A stretch of DNA of 64,000 bases, taken from assembly GCA_021432605.1 (NCBI GenBank), contig MU271144.1, forward strand, positions 186,001 to 250,000, read 5' to 3'. Below, piece by piece: positions 10,121 through 21,502 of the stretch. This DNA comes from Coniochaeta sp. PMI_546 (taxonomy: Eukaryota > Ascomycota > Sordariomycetes > Coniochaetales > Coniochaetaceae). The notes under the pieces were generated by a model that saw only the letters and a program-made list of their open reading frames with translations, ran no database searches and was not told where the DNA came from. Every line of letters starts with the position of its first letter. Position 1 is the first letter of the stretch. A program made the translations under genes and the position numbers.

Positions 10121-13100
10121 GTTCTGACAGAGGATATGGCCCTATTCGCAAGATGGAGGTTACGGTACCACGACAAAGCGTGTTTCACCTGAAGACGAAC
10201 CGCTCGGGAAGTAGTTCTAGTTCCGAAGCGCCGTCTAGATTTCCCGGTCCGTCGTAGACTATATGGCTTCATGCGTATATATAGCATCGTCCGTTTGTAA
10301 GGGATCATCACGCCAGGTCATTTCGCCGCAACATGAAACAGAAATTATCCGAGACTCGTGGAGTTGGGGTTACACAAGGATCTGCCGTCTCTTCAAGTTT
10401 ATCGTTTGATATGCACTATTCGTTCATGTAGCGCCCGCGCTCTGAGCCAGTCCCAGTCAAGCCGCTCGTGTGGCTACATGTAGTGTAATATGGCTCTACA
10501 CCAAGAATAATCTGACGCCTCTTCATCTCGTCATCACGTTGGATGGCAGCGGGGCTGCCTCTAGGTGGAAGCCTTTATTCCTGGAGCGGCGTATATCACG
10601 GTCTGACTATTCTTCAACGTCCCCCAGGACTCATGACTCCTGGTGTGTAGGACAGGTCGAGCAAAACCTGTATTCGCGTTGTACGAAGGCCGTGAAGGGA
10701 GCTCTTCCTATGCGCCCATCGACTGATGGCCAAGGCCACGACTGTGACTTGTAGGTTGGTAACTGGTAGGCATTTTATTTCAGCAGACGGCATATACGCC
10801 GCTGTCCGGGAGATAGCTTGTGGTAACTAGACCTTCCCGACTCTGACTTACAACATCAAGGACGGTAATAAAGTACTCGCTTTGCTGCCAACTCCTGGAT
10901 GGTTGTAGAGTGAAGTGCATGGGCAGCAGTCAAAATGTGGCAATATATAGCGAAAGTCTACTGAGAAAATCTGAAAGAAGCTCGTGACGAGCTTTGCGAT
11001 CGTGGGTCGAAAGGCGGTATATGTCTGGCCTCGAGGTTCTGGTTGTATCCTCGACAACGGTAGACATAGTAATACCGGGGGCGTCCCAGCATCTAAGCGG
11101 TCGTGGACTACCAAACTGGGAGGATATGTCGCAACTGTGGAATCAGCTACGGACTCCAAGACATGAGATCTTTCCAGACCCCTTGCGGATTTCGATTCAG
11201 GATGAGAAGAGTCTAAAGTAAGCTCTCTGACACATCTGACAGGACGTGAAAGTTCAGCAAGGTGATGACATCTGCAGAAGATAACTTACGAAGTTACGAG
11301 GGACGATGAGAGAACGCAGCGCCTCGACAACGACCCCTTACACAAGGATCCCCAGCGCCATGTTGCCCAAGTTCTTGGGATGTGGTAGCTTGGTGTTGCG
11401 GGTACATGCCGCGAGCTTGTGTGGGCCATGTCCGTCGTCTATGTCCGCCCGCATTAAACCGCCTGTTCAGCGATTATTGGTTTGATGGATGCTTCTGGAA
11501 TAGCCGTTGACCGGTGGAGGGACGGTCACCTTGCATGAATTCGCTGCAGAAGCTTCTTTATGATTTCGGGATTGGATCGGATGGGCCGGCGCTGCGTGAC
11601 GGTCGGCGTAAGGTATGCGGAGAATCTATCACGGGAAGTGCATCCTTCCGGCACCTCCTCATTCTCCAACTCAACGATTAGAAAGGCATCGCAAACTGAT
11701 ACCGCAGGGAAAATAGCTATGTCTGTAAGTCATTGTTGGCTGAATCGTTGGCCTAAGATAATGTGCTGCTCCTAAGGGGGACTCCATACGTGAGCTGGTT
11801 GTTGTCTTCATCACTTCAGCTTGGACTGCCACTGTGTTATGAGTCTGCGTTACCAAGTGACTACGAGAAGCAGAACTCTGCTTGAGATCGCCGCCGTCTG
11901 CAGCATAGTATGCATTTGATTGCTGCAAGTTAGGGGCAACCTCTAGCCGCATTGCCGCATTGATCAGCATAACGTGCTGATCGGGGCATATACACGCAGC
12001 AACATAGTACGCTGACAGGCCGAAGCAGACAATGCAGGAGAGCACGAGCCAGCGGACAGACGTATCAACACTTGTTGATGGTATCACTTGCCAATCTTCG
12101 TATGCGACGTCTGCACGCAACCCAGTTGTTTATCATCCATCAGGAACCATGGGGTCTGGTCGACTGCGCCGGCATCTAATCCGTCCCAATCATTGGGCTT
12201 GAGTTGAGGGTCACAGACTTGACAGTCTAGCTCCCAAGAGTCCCAACCGTGTAATTCGACGTCGCAGGCCGGACTCGATAATACATTAGGAGGGTGTGTA
12301 TGTGTCTCCTACATAGCAGGCCTGCTATTGCGGAGGTCAACTCGAGGAGGGAGAACGGCACTAAGAGTAAGCCAGGGGGAGGGGTAACAATGAATCTTAG
12401 GGCTAGTTCTAGGCCAATCCACGCTTGGTAATGTGCTGCATGCTGCAGCTCAAACATCCAACGAGTAGAAGCGCTGCTGACGACACACATGATATAGGCG
12501 TCCCGAACATGAAGGGTGCCTCCTGGTCTGGCTAACACGGCGATGGCGTAGCGAGCAAGCAAGCCATAACAGGAGAGGGTGTGATGGAGATAAGGCGCAT
12601 TTTCGGATGATGAGGTCAGTCAACCCGAGTGAAAGGTAATTCGGCTCGAGCGTGGGTGTGTCAAGGACCCATCTGAAGGATGTTTCCAGACCCCATCGTC
12701 AAAGGAACAGACAATGGAAATGCAAGTAAGATATCCCGTTTCCTCCAACTCTTCAACACATGCGAAACCTGGTCGATGCTTGCTGATAATAACCCCGAAG
12801 GTGATCCTGGGAGAGACGCACATCACACCTCCGTCCTTCAGATGATGCAATGCTTTGTCGACGACAGCCCATCTCCTACCCACATCCCGCGAGCATGGTC
12901 TTGCTCCGAGTCAAACTTTCATGAGTCCCAACGGCACGTACTGTCGCTGTTGCATCGAAACTTGTTGACCGCTCACCGACTGCCAACTCGTTGAGCAGGA
13001 TAAACGGTAAAGAGTCGTTTAATAAAGTCGGATACTACACTTGTAGTCGATCCGATTTGCTATTTGGGGTTGTGAGAGGGCTGTATAACATGCATGTCTT

Positions 13101-15550
13101 GGCCAGGTCCCCCTCTGTTGCCGCGTGGTTCAACCGTCCGCGGATATCTGGGAGCTTACTGTGCGCGATAGGGTCAATGCAGGACAGGAGCCATTGGTGC
13201 ATTGCTGTGCGTCTCGTCAGAACCAGATAACAAGTGAGCTACAGGAGATCACATCCTGACTTGTACATCGCAATGTACAGATAGAGGCAGATTGACTATA
13301 CATACGCAGGGTTCCCGACTGTGCCAGATCCGAGAAGGCATGGCGTCTTTCGAGGTGGAAAGGTTAATGTAACAGCAAGCGTGTGAAGTGGAAATATAGG
13401 TCACGTTCGGCCGCTGATCTCTACACTATGCCAGTGCTGGCATGCTGATCGATTGAATCTTTTGTCCTTCTTCACACCACGCGGTGAGGGGGATGCGAGA
13501 GATCCTACCTAAGTGTAGGCAAGCCGTGGAGGGATCCAAGACAAGCGGGGTACAGAGCTGAAGTCAACCAACCTTGAAGGTCAACAACCAATGTCAATGT
13601 GTAGAGCTTGGCTTAATGAAATGGAAATAGTCCAGATCTGTTCTGCGAGTAAGAGCCTCCTATACGTACACTTGTCCAGTATCGACGGCTGCTGGTGAAT
13701 ATCACAGTAAGGTAGACGGGTTTGGACTTCGTCAAGGGACCGGGCTAGAGTTTCCAGATGCAGTCTCCATTCCAAGGGCAGGGGAGCCACCCTCATAGTC
13801 GGTCGACGTGACTGGCGCCGCGGTTCACCATGATCAAACTTGTGATGGCCATTTCAGCGGGTGATGGCCGTTCTCCTTTGTGTTTTGTCTACCTCATGGC
13901 TTGTCCTCAAAGGGTGGGTAGCCCGTGGAACATCATCACAAGTTGTTCTACCCCCGACACCAACATCTTTCGATTCCCATCGGTTCTAAATCCGTGAGCG
14001 AATCCGCGAATCCGAAAGGCCTCCATCGCGCCTGAGGGAGTGCCAAATGAAAGCATGGCGGGACCCCGGCTCCACAATGCCGTCCAACGGTCGGGTCTGA
14101 GACTCTGAATCCAAGCTGGCACTACGACGAAGGAGCCCCACCTGATGCTCGGACAATGATTCGTCGAGGTGGCCTGTTTCTCCGCTCGAAAGCGTCCCAC
14201 CAACCCCACATCATCAGCAGACCAGTCACCAGTGGCAGTACCTCACGTAAGTGGATCAACCTCACAGCCAGAACAAGTCAGTCAAGTCAAGCGCCAGATG
14301 CGAACTGAACTTAGCCGTCCCTGGCACTTCTTGACTGGAAGCTGTGGAAAGCGAATTTTCAATGGAAAGGTGTTTGTTGATTGCAGACTCGCTGCTTGTT
14401 GATGAGTAGCTAGGGCGGATGCTGTAGAAGGTAGAGGTCCGCAGTATTACCTTAGGTACACCTCAGCTTCAGCCAAACTTGAACGGTGAATCGTCGGCAA
14501 TTTTCATCCAAGGTTGCGATTCCCTGCCGTTTCTGTTGGAGAGGTATGTGAAGTTTGGGATCAAAGTACCGTTCCATAATGATAAGCAGGGTGCACCAGC
14601 AAATTACGCTGCCAAAGAGAGGTGCTTGGATGGCCGCATAACCTGCTGCTCTAACGGGCATTCGGCGTCCCCCAAATCCCAAGAGTCTCCATATTTATCC
14701 TGCCCACAGTGATGGTGCAGCAAAGCTCGCGGCCATTGGCTGAGTAGCACTCTCGCACTGCACCTTGCAAGGGTGTTTGAACGTCTGAGGAGAGAAATCA
14801 ACAACCTAATTGCTGCAGCCAGCTTGGATTTGTGTCGTGTTGCACTTTCCTTCTTGGCTCCCTTGTTACTACACTACAGGCGGCAACAACTTTTTTTGAC
14901 TCGTGCCTGCACCCTTCCAGACAGCCGTGTCGTCTTCGTCGACCTTCTGTCCAAGACCTCCACCAGAGGGAATTGTCGAGACAAGTCTTTCTCATGGGAC
15001 TCTGCTCCTCTCGTTCTACGGATTGATCAATTCCTGTCCACCGTGACGCCTATTGATAACAAAGACGGTTCCACACTGCCTGCCTGCCTTAGTCACACTT
15101 TTGCCTGGCTTAGGCCTAGGGCGGCCCCGTCTCTGTGCCGTGGACGTCGACACAACTCCGAACTTCCTGCCTCATGGGAAGGTGACGGTAGATCTGTTCC
15201 GGTGAAGCAGTCATCAAGACATCCCATCCAGCGGCAAGCCAAATACTTCAGGTATACAGCATGTCTCGAGCTCTGCCGAATTTCTAGCTCTGGCGCCCTT
15301 GCCGGATCTCTCTGGCTCGCCTTTCTAGGCCTTCACGAACCAAGTCGATCCACGCTGTCTCTGTCCAATCCAACGATTCCTGCCTCCGACCTCGACGCGT
15401 GTTCACGACCGTCCACCGCACCGTCTTGACCTCGATAAAGCACAAACCAGCCAATTCCTTCCGACAAAGGCACGAGAGTCGTTGGACTTCCGCGCAATAA
15501 TAGCCAATGCTGCTGTCCCGATCGGCCTCTTTGCCCAACGTGCATCCACA
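10121..15550. other. 5.4 kb gene-poor block upstream of the Rim15-like kinase
   Basis: No gene can be supported here. CpG and GC look normal, so this is not an obviously RIP-mutated repeat. Two minus-strand open frames at about 12562-12227 and 12120-11671 encode hydrophobic segments and are listed separately. A 218-codon plus-strand frame without an ATG start (14773-15429) lies just upstream of the kinase and may be its long leader. The short perfect inverted repeat TGTACAT/ATGTACA at 13262-13279 is probably chance. Confidence 0.45.
11671..12562 (-). other. Two unassigned open frames with hydrophobic segments, possible gene relic
   Basis: The frame at 12562-12227 encodes about 110 residues including FELQHAAHYQAW, ALRFIV and a long Leu/Pro-rich stretch that could span a membrane, then LLCRRHIHTLLMYY. 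The frame at 12120-11671 contains VRWLVLSCIVCFGLSAYYVAA, another possible membrane segment. They are on the same strand and about 100 bases apart, but I found no clean donor/acceptor pair or shared start joining them. They could be exons of a poorly conserved membrane protein, a decayed gene or chance. I recognise no family. Confidence 0.2.
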
Positions 15551-18500
15551 ATGGAGGGAGCGTCTTCCACTCCGAACATGCTTGCCCCCCCGGCCGTTGC
15601 CTCCCTGAGGGCTGGCCTCATGGAGCGGTCTCTCAGTGAGGATATCCGCGATCAGCGAGAGGAGCTCCGAGAGGCAGCTGAGCAGACGCTCAACGTCATC
15701 ATGGACCTGAATCTCGATGGGACTATACGTTGGGTGAGTCCCTCCTGGACTGATGTCATCGGGACACAGCCCGAGTCCGTGACAGGTACTGCTATTGCCG
15801 ACTTAATCGTTAGCGAGGACAAGTCGGTCTTCGCCACCGTCGTTGAGTCCATGAAGAAGGATGACTCCCGAAGCCAGTTCCTCCGCTTCGCCGTCAAGCT
15901 AGGACCTCTGTCCAGACTGTTTCCAATTGAGCATGTCAAAGAGGAGGGTGAAGCCTCCGAAGATGCCGTCATCGAGTTGGAAGCCCAGGGCATCATGGTC
16001 TACGATGGAGCCTCTGGCGGAGAAAGCCATGTAAGTATTGCTATTGGCACCCTGGGGCCGTTGCCTGCCTCGTTACCCTACTGACAGCATATCGTTTAGA
16101 CCATGTGGATGATTCGCCCATGGATTGCGCCCCGAGAAATCAAGATCGACCTCCCAGCTTTCCTTGTTGACTCCTTGGGTTCCGGAGCCGAGGTCCTCGC
16201 CAGCTATCTCACCAGTCTGGCTGAAGCTGGCTTAGATGACCCTGCAAGTCACCCGCCTCCGCCTCCACTACTCTGCCGTATCTGTGAACGCCACATCCCG
16301 CCCTGGTGGTTCGAGAAGCACACCGATTTGTGCTTGCAGGAGCACCGTGCGGAAATGGACGTCCAGATGGCGCAGGAAAGCTTGACAGAGCACCGTCATG
16401 CGATCGTCAAGGTTTTGGATGCCTTGGAGGTCAGGAAAAGCCGCTCGTTTACGGGAGACCAAACTCCGTTCCCTGTTGCCGAATATAAGGGAATGCCAAT
16501 CGGCCCGCCCAGCTCGTCTGCCTCTTCGCCCGGAACTTCGTCTCCGACGCCAAGCGCCGCCTCAAGCTCCTCCAACGGACGTTCACGCGAACGATCCTCG
16601 GGCTTCGGGCATGCTAGAGGACGCTCATTCGCTATACGGCGGCCTCAGGTCAGGATCGTGGAGTTGTTGCTCGATCTCTGCGACACTGCCCTGGAAATCA
16701 ACCCACCGGCTATCAAGGAGTCTTCACAAAATCCCGGCGAGTTTCGAACGCAGTCTCCACAGTCAGAGGGCCGCATCACCCAGGTCTTGCAGTGGGAGAC
16801 GCCAGGGACCAATACTCTTGAGCAGGAACAGGGTCTAGCTTTGCTTTGCGCCGATACAGAGAGAGTCGCCAAGGCTAAGGCTGAGGCGGTCATGCGCCAG
16901 CGCAAGATTATCGAATACGCGGAGCGCATACGGGTCGAGTTTACGATTTTGGTCCAAGACTGTATCGACGAAGCTGTACGGAAAGCTCACCAAATCGCCA
17001 CTGGCGGCCGACTAAGCGATTCCACCGATGATGAAGACGAGGAAGAAGCTACGCCTGCAAACGAGGAGGGGTTCTTCCCCGGGTCCTTTGATGCGCCAAC
17101 TGCGTTGGCTATGGCGCTTCAGGATGCTAACATCAGCGACGATCTAGACAAACGACGAATGTCCTCCGCCGTACACTCGGCGATGTCGAGCAGTCCCAAG
17201 GAATGTCCCACTCCGCGTTCACATCGGGCGACACTCAATGCCTTAACTGGCCAGAACAGGGACTCGCGCCGTGAGTCGTTGATCTTCGAGAGCGATGCCG
17301 GAGATAGCGACGGTAGCATGAGGTCATCGTCTGTGGCCTCCAGACTGCCACCAAGGACCGAGTCCCCGATATCCGAGTTTGGCGATCTGCGAAGGCAAGC
17401 TAGCTCTCGCCAGCACCATAGAAAGAGCCTGATCTTACCCGGGCCTGGAGCAACATCTCCTCGTCGCCAGGAGTCACCATCAAGACCTGGGCAACCTACG
17501 TCACCACTCCGTATTATGAAACCTCGAGGCCTGCCTTTCCCTTCGGACGCGCTCATGTCGCCAGAATCTTCTCCCATGTTACCAGGTAGCGAGTTCAGCT
17601 CACCGGCTCTTTCGCAGCATTATCATGCTAGCCAGCACCATCGACGCCAATCTTCCGCAGCGATATCCGGCTCTACCGGCGAATTTCTGATCAAGCCGCC
17701 TCCTTCTCCACGCCTGAGTGCCGTGGTCAGCGCCCCTCAAGCGAAGGCTGTTCCACCATCGATCAAGGACTTCGAGATTATCAAGCCAATCAGCAAAGGT
17801 GCCTTCGGTAGCGTCTACCTGTCGAAGAAAAAGTCGACTGGTGAATACTTCGCTATCAAAGTTCTGAAAAAGGCAGACATGGTTGCCAAAAATCAAGTCA
17901 CCAACGTCAAGGCCGAGCGAGCCATCATGATGTGGCAAGGCGAGAGTGATTTCGTTGCTAAACTCTACTGGACTTTCTCGAGCAAGGATTATCTGTACCT
18001 TGTCATGGAATATCTCAATGGAGGCGACTGTGCGTCCTTGATCAAGGTATTGGGCGGGTTACCCGAGGACTGGGTCAAGAAGTATCTCGGAGAGGTCATC
18101 CTTGGAGTTGAACACTTGCATAGTCGGGGGATCGTGCATCGTGACCTGAAACCTGACAATCTGTTGATTGACCAGAAGGGCCATCTGAAGCTCACCGACT
18201 TCGGTCTGTCCCGCATGGGTTTAGTCGGTCGTCAGAAGAGGGCCCTCAACAGTGGCGCCGATGCTGCTCCGGATCTTCTGAAGCAGGGACCTTTCGCCCG
18301 TTCTACATCTCTCGCTTCGTCTCGGTCAACGTCCCTGGATCTTCATGCCACTCGCGGCCAGTCGCCTACCTCGACGCCGTTGATGACACCTAACGACTTC
18401 GGCACCAGTCTGGGACAGCCGTCATACTTCAATCTCGGCAGTGTGGCCCAAGAGGCACGCCGGGTCTCGAGTCAACGGAGTGATAGCGGCGGCAGTGAAG

Positions 18501-21500
18501 CGCTGACGAGGATGTTCGACAACTTTTCGTTGAACGATTCGCAACCAGGCAGCACTACTCAGGCTGTTCAGTCACCACCGGGGGAGGGTAGTGAGACTGA
18601 GGGTGGGGCGTCGCCGGATTTCGCCTCTCTTCATCATACCACTACTCAGAACAGCGTCGACACAGGAAGAGGAACTCCACCACAGACAAATATGCCGCCT
18701 CCTAATTGGGCTTTGTTTGATCCTGAGGACACAAACCGCCGCTTCGTCGGCACGCCGGATTATCTTGCTCCAGAGACGATCCGAGGCGAACCCCAGGACG
18801 AGACAAGTGATTGGTGGTCCGTGGGCTGTATCATGTTTGAGTTTCTGTACGGCTTCCCTCCTTTCCACGCTAGTACGGCTGAACAAGTCTTCGAAAACAT
18901 TCTGGCTCGCAGGATCCAATGGCCGGACGAGAACGAAGATGAAGTGTCTGCCGATGCCAAAGATCTGATAAATAAACTTCTATGCTCTGATCCGGCACAG
19001 CGACTTGGGTCAAACCGTGATGAGAAGTTCCCCTCGGGCGGCGCCGAGATTCGAAATCATCCTTGGTTTCGAGACCTAAACTGGGACACCCTTCTCCAAG
19101 ATGAGGCACAGTTCGTGCCACAACCAGAGAACCCGGAAGACACGGAGTACTTTGATTCCAGGGGCGCGACACTGCAATCTTTCGCAGAAGAGATAGAGGA
19201 TCAGCTCTCGCCGCCTTCTGCGCCAGCATCAGAGTATCCGGAGCGGCCTCACGATGCTCTTTCGCGTGTCCGATCGCAGGTCAACTCAATGAAGCGCGGC
19301 CTGATGCCTCTGCACATTCCACCTCACGTACGGGATTTGAAGACCCGGCGTCTGAGCGAACCAGTTGTGACGGACGACTTCGGGAACTTCGCGTTCAAGA
19401 ACCTGCCGGTGCTTGAGAAGGCCAACAAGGATGTTATACAGAAGCTCCGCGCTGAAGCAATTGCACATCAGAGCAAGTCGCCCATTAGCCCAGGCGGCAT
19501 GAACATCATTACTTCACCAGGGCCGGCTCTGGAGGGCAGCCCTGTCCTTTCCATGCCAGTGCAACGGACGCTCTCCAACGCCAAAGCAGCGCAGCGCCCG
19601 CAGTCCCCTTCCGGCCTTGCTCATCCGAACTCGTCCCCAAGCAGGGTTTCTCAACCCTCATCGCCACTGCTCGTATCTTTCGTGGCAGGTCAGGGCGTAG
19701 AAGGCCGGCGGAAGGCTTCCAGCAATGCTTCCAGCTTGTCACAACAATCAAGCCACTCCCTGCAGCCAGGACCGTTCTTTGACATTCCCCGCGTTCCGCC
19801 TAGTCTGCAGAAAGCAGCAACGACCGTCGCTGCATCCTCGCCGGTTAAAGGACGCGCACCGCCTCTGCCTCTGTCAATCTCGCCCCAGAAGCTGGTTGCG
19901 ACCCCCCGGCAAAATAGTGGGTCCTCCGGTACAAGATCGCGCTCTTTGACTGTTGGATCACAGGAGGGTAGCCCTATAGCGACGGACATACTTGCAGCCC
20001 ACCATAGGAACCGTCGCAGTCAGGTGTTCGATATGTCGCCATCATCCTCTGACAACGAAGGAGACAAGGCAAATGCGTTGCTTCGGGTCCAGCGGCGCCG
20101 CCAGAGCTCGAGACGGATGTCACAAATCGCGCTTGATGGGCCCATGTTCCGTCCACTCGATGTCTTGATCTGTGACGATCATCCTGTGTCCCGCATGGTT
20201 ATGGAGAAACTGCTGGAGAAGCTCAGGTGCCGCACAATCTCTGCATCGACCGGCTCTGAGGCCGTTCGCTATTCGATGAGCGACATCAAGTTTGACATCA
20301 TCTTCATGGAGTTCAAGCTACCACAGATCAACGGAGCGGACGTCGCACGAATGATTCGTGAGACCAAGAATGCGAATTCTCACACTCCTATAGTAGCTAT
20401 CACTGCCTATCTCAAGGAGTTGCAAGCGCCTCATTACTTCGATTCCTTGATTGAGAAGCCAATAAGCTCTTCCAAGCTTACAGAAGTCCTCGGCAATCTC
20501 TGTCAGTGGAAGCCATGTTCGCCTGGTCAAGCGAAGCCTTTGTCGCTATCTCTCCCTCATCCGATTCCCTCGGGCCTTCGGCAGGAGAGCTCGCGCTTGG
20601 AGGACAGCCCGACTTCTGGCTCTTCCGGCTACGCTCACCGGTCCAGCAGTAGCTTCCGGGAAGACTCCATAGGCTCAAGCCTGTTTGGCGACTCAGAATC
20701 GGTCTCTACTGTTGATGAGATCCCTGTCGTTATTAGCAGGAAAGCTACTGGGGACTGGGATGAGGGCGGCCTAAACATTAGCGGCCAAGATGAGATGTTG
20801 GGAGGTTCGATGGACCCGCTCAACCCGACGTTCCATGCCCATCTTGTCACTCAACAATCCGCTCCCGCCCAGATGGAGCATTCATCTCTGCGGATAAACA
20901 AGCCCGTTCAGAAGCGGTCGCTCGAAAAACTCCGGGCTAAGCGGGAGTCTATTGAGAAGAGGCGCTATGAAGGAAGCGTCGATTCCGCGGACGACGAGGA
21001 TGACGAACTTGGTCTCGCCGTGCCGGCAAGTAGCAACAGTGGTAGCGGCGGCAGTGGCAATGGCCACGGGGGAGGCTCTGCGAATCGGCAACACTATCGC
21101 AGCAAATCAGTCCTACCTTCGTCCAAGCTCGGCATTGAGATGATGCGTGCCAACAGCCACGATAGTGTGGCTGTCGAGGGCAGTTCAGACAGCACCAGCA
21201 CACTCGAGCCGATAACGCAGGTTGTCACGCCGAACCGCGAGCTCCAACTGGAATTCCCGAAGTTTATCACGACCCCCGAGCCAGAGTCATCGGCTGTGGA
21301 GGATGATTATGAGGAAGGAGATACAACCGTCATCCACATTCAAACGCCTCCAGATCAGTCGTTCGACGAGGATGCCACGATGGCTGATGTTGAAGAAACT
21401 CCCAGGCCCAGCTTCCACCCCAGCAATTTGTTGCTCGAGGACGACGACCCAACTCCTCGACCTCCGACTCGTCTCATGGGAGAAGGCGACATGCCTCGCT

Positions 21501-21502
21501 GA
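15551..21502 (+). CDS. rim15: Rim15-like PAS/AGC serine-threonine kinase with receiver domain
   Basis: Two exons (15551-16030, 16100-21502) encode 1960 residues. Rim15/Cek1-family kinases act downstream of PKA, TOR and Pho85 to switch cells into quiescence and stress response, through Igo/endosulfine and PP2A. Domain order: PAS-like region (about 45-150), a C2HC zinc finger CRICERHIPPWWFEKHTDLC (Cys219, Cys222, His234, Cys238), and an AGC kinase domain from residue 717 with SKGAFGSVY, Lys747, HRDLKPDN (Asp842) and DFG at 860. An insert of about 180 Ser/Thr/Pro-rich residues precedes FVGTPDYLAPE (Thr1045). A receiver domain spans about 1512-1625. The receiver keeps the DD pair (1519-1520), the Thr and the Lys (EKP), but has Glu1564 where the phospho-accepting Asp is expected. 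Long disordered linkers carry many S/TP sites. The start is the first ATG before the conserved MERSLSEDIR region. Confidence 0.95.

Noticed and set aside
13262-13279. Small perfect inverted repeat TGTACAT/ATGTACA
   Set aside because: The arms are only 7 bp. No terminator, target duplication or second copy supports a function.
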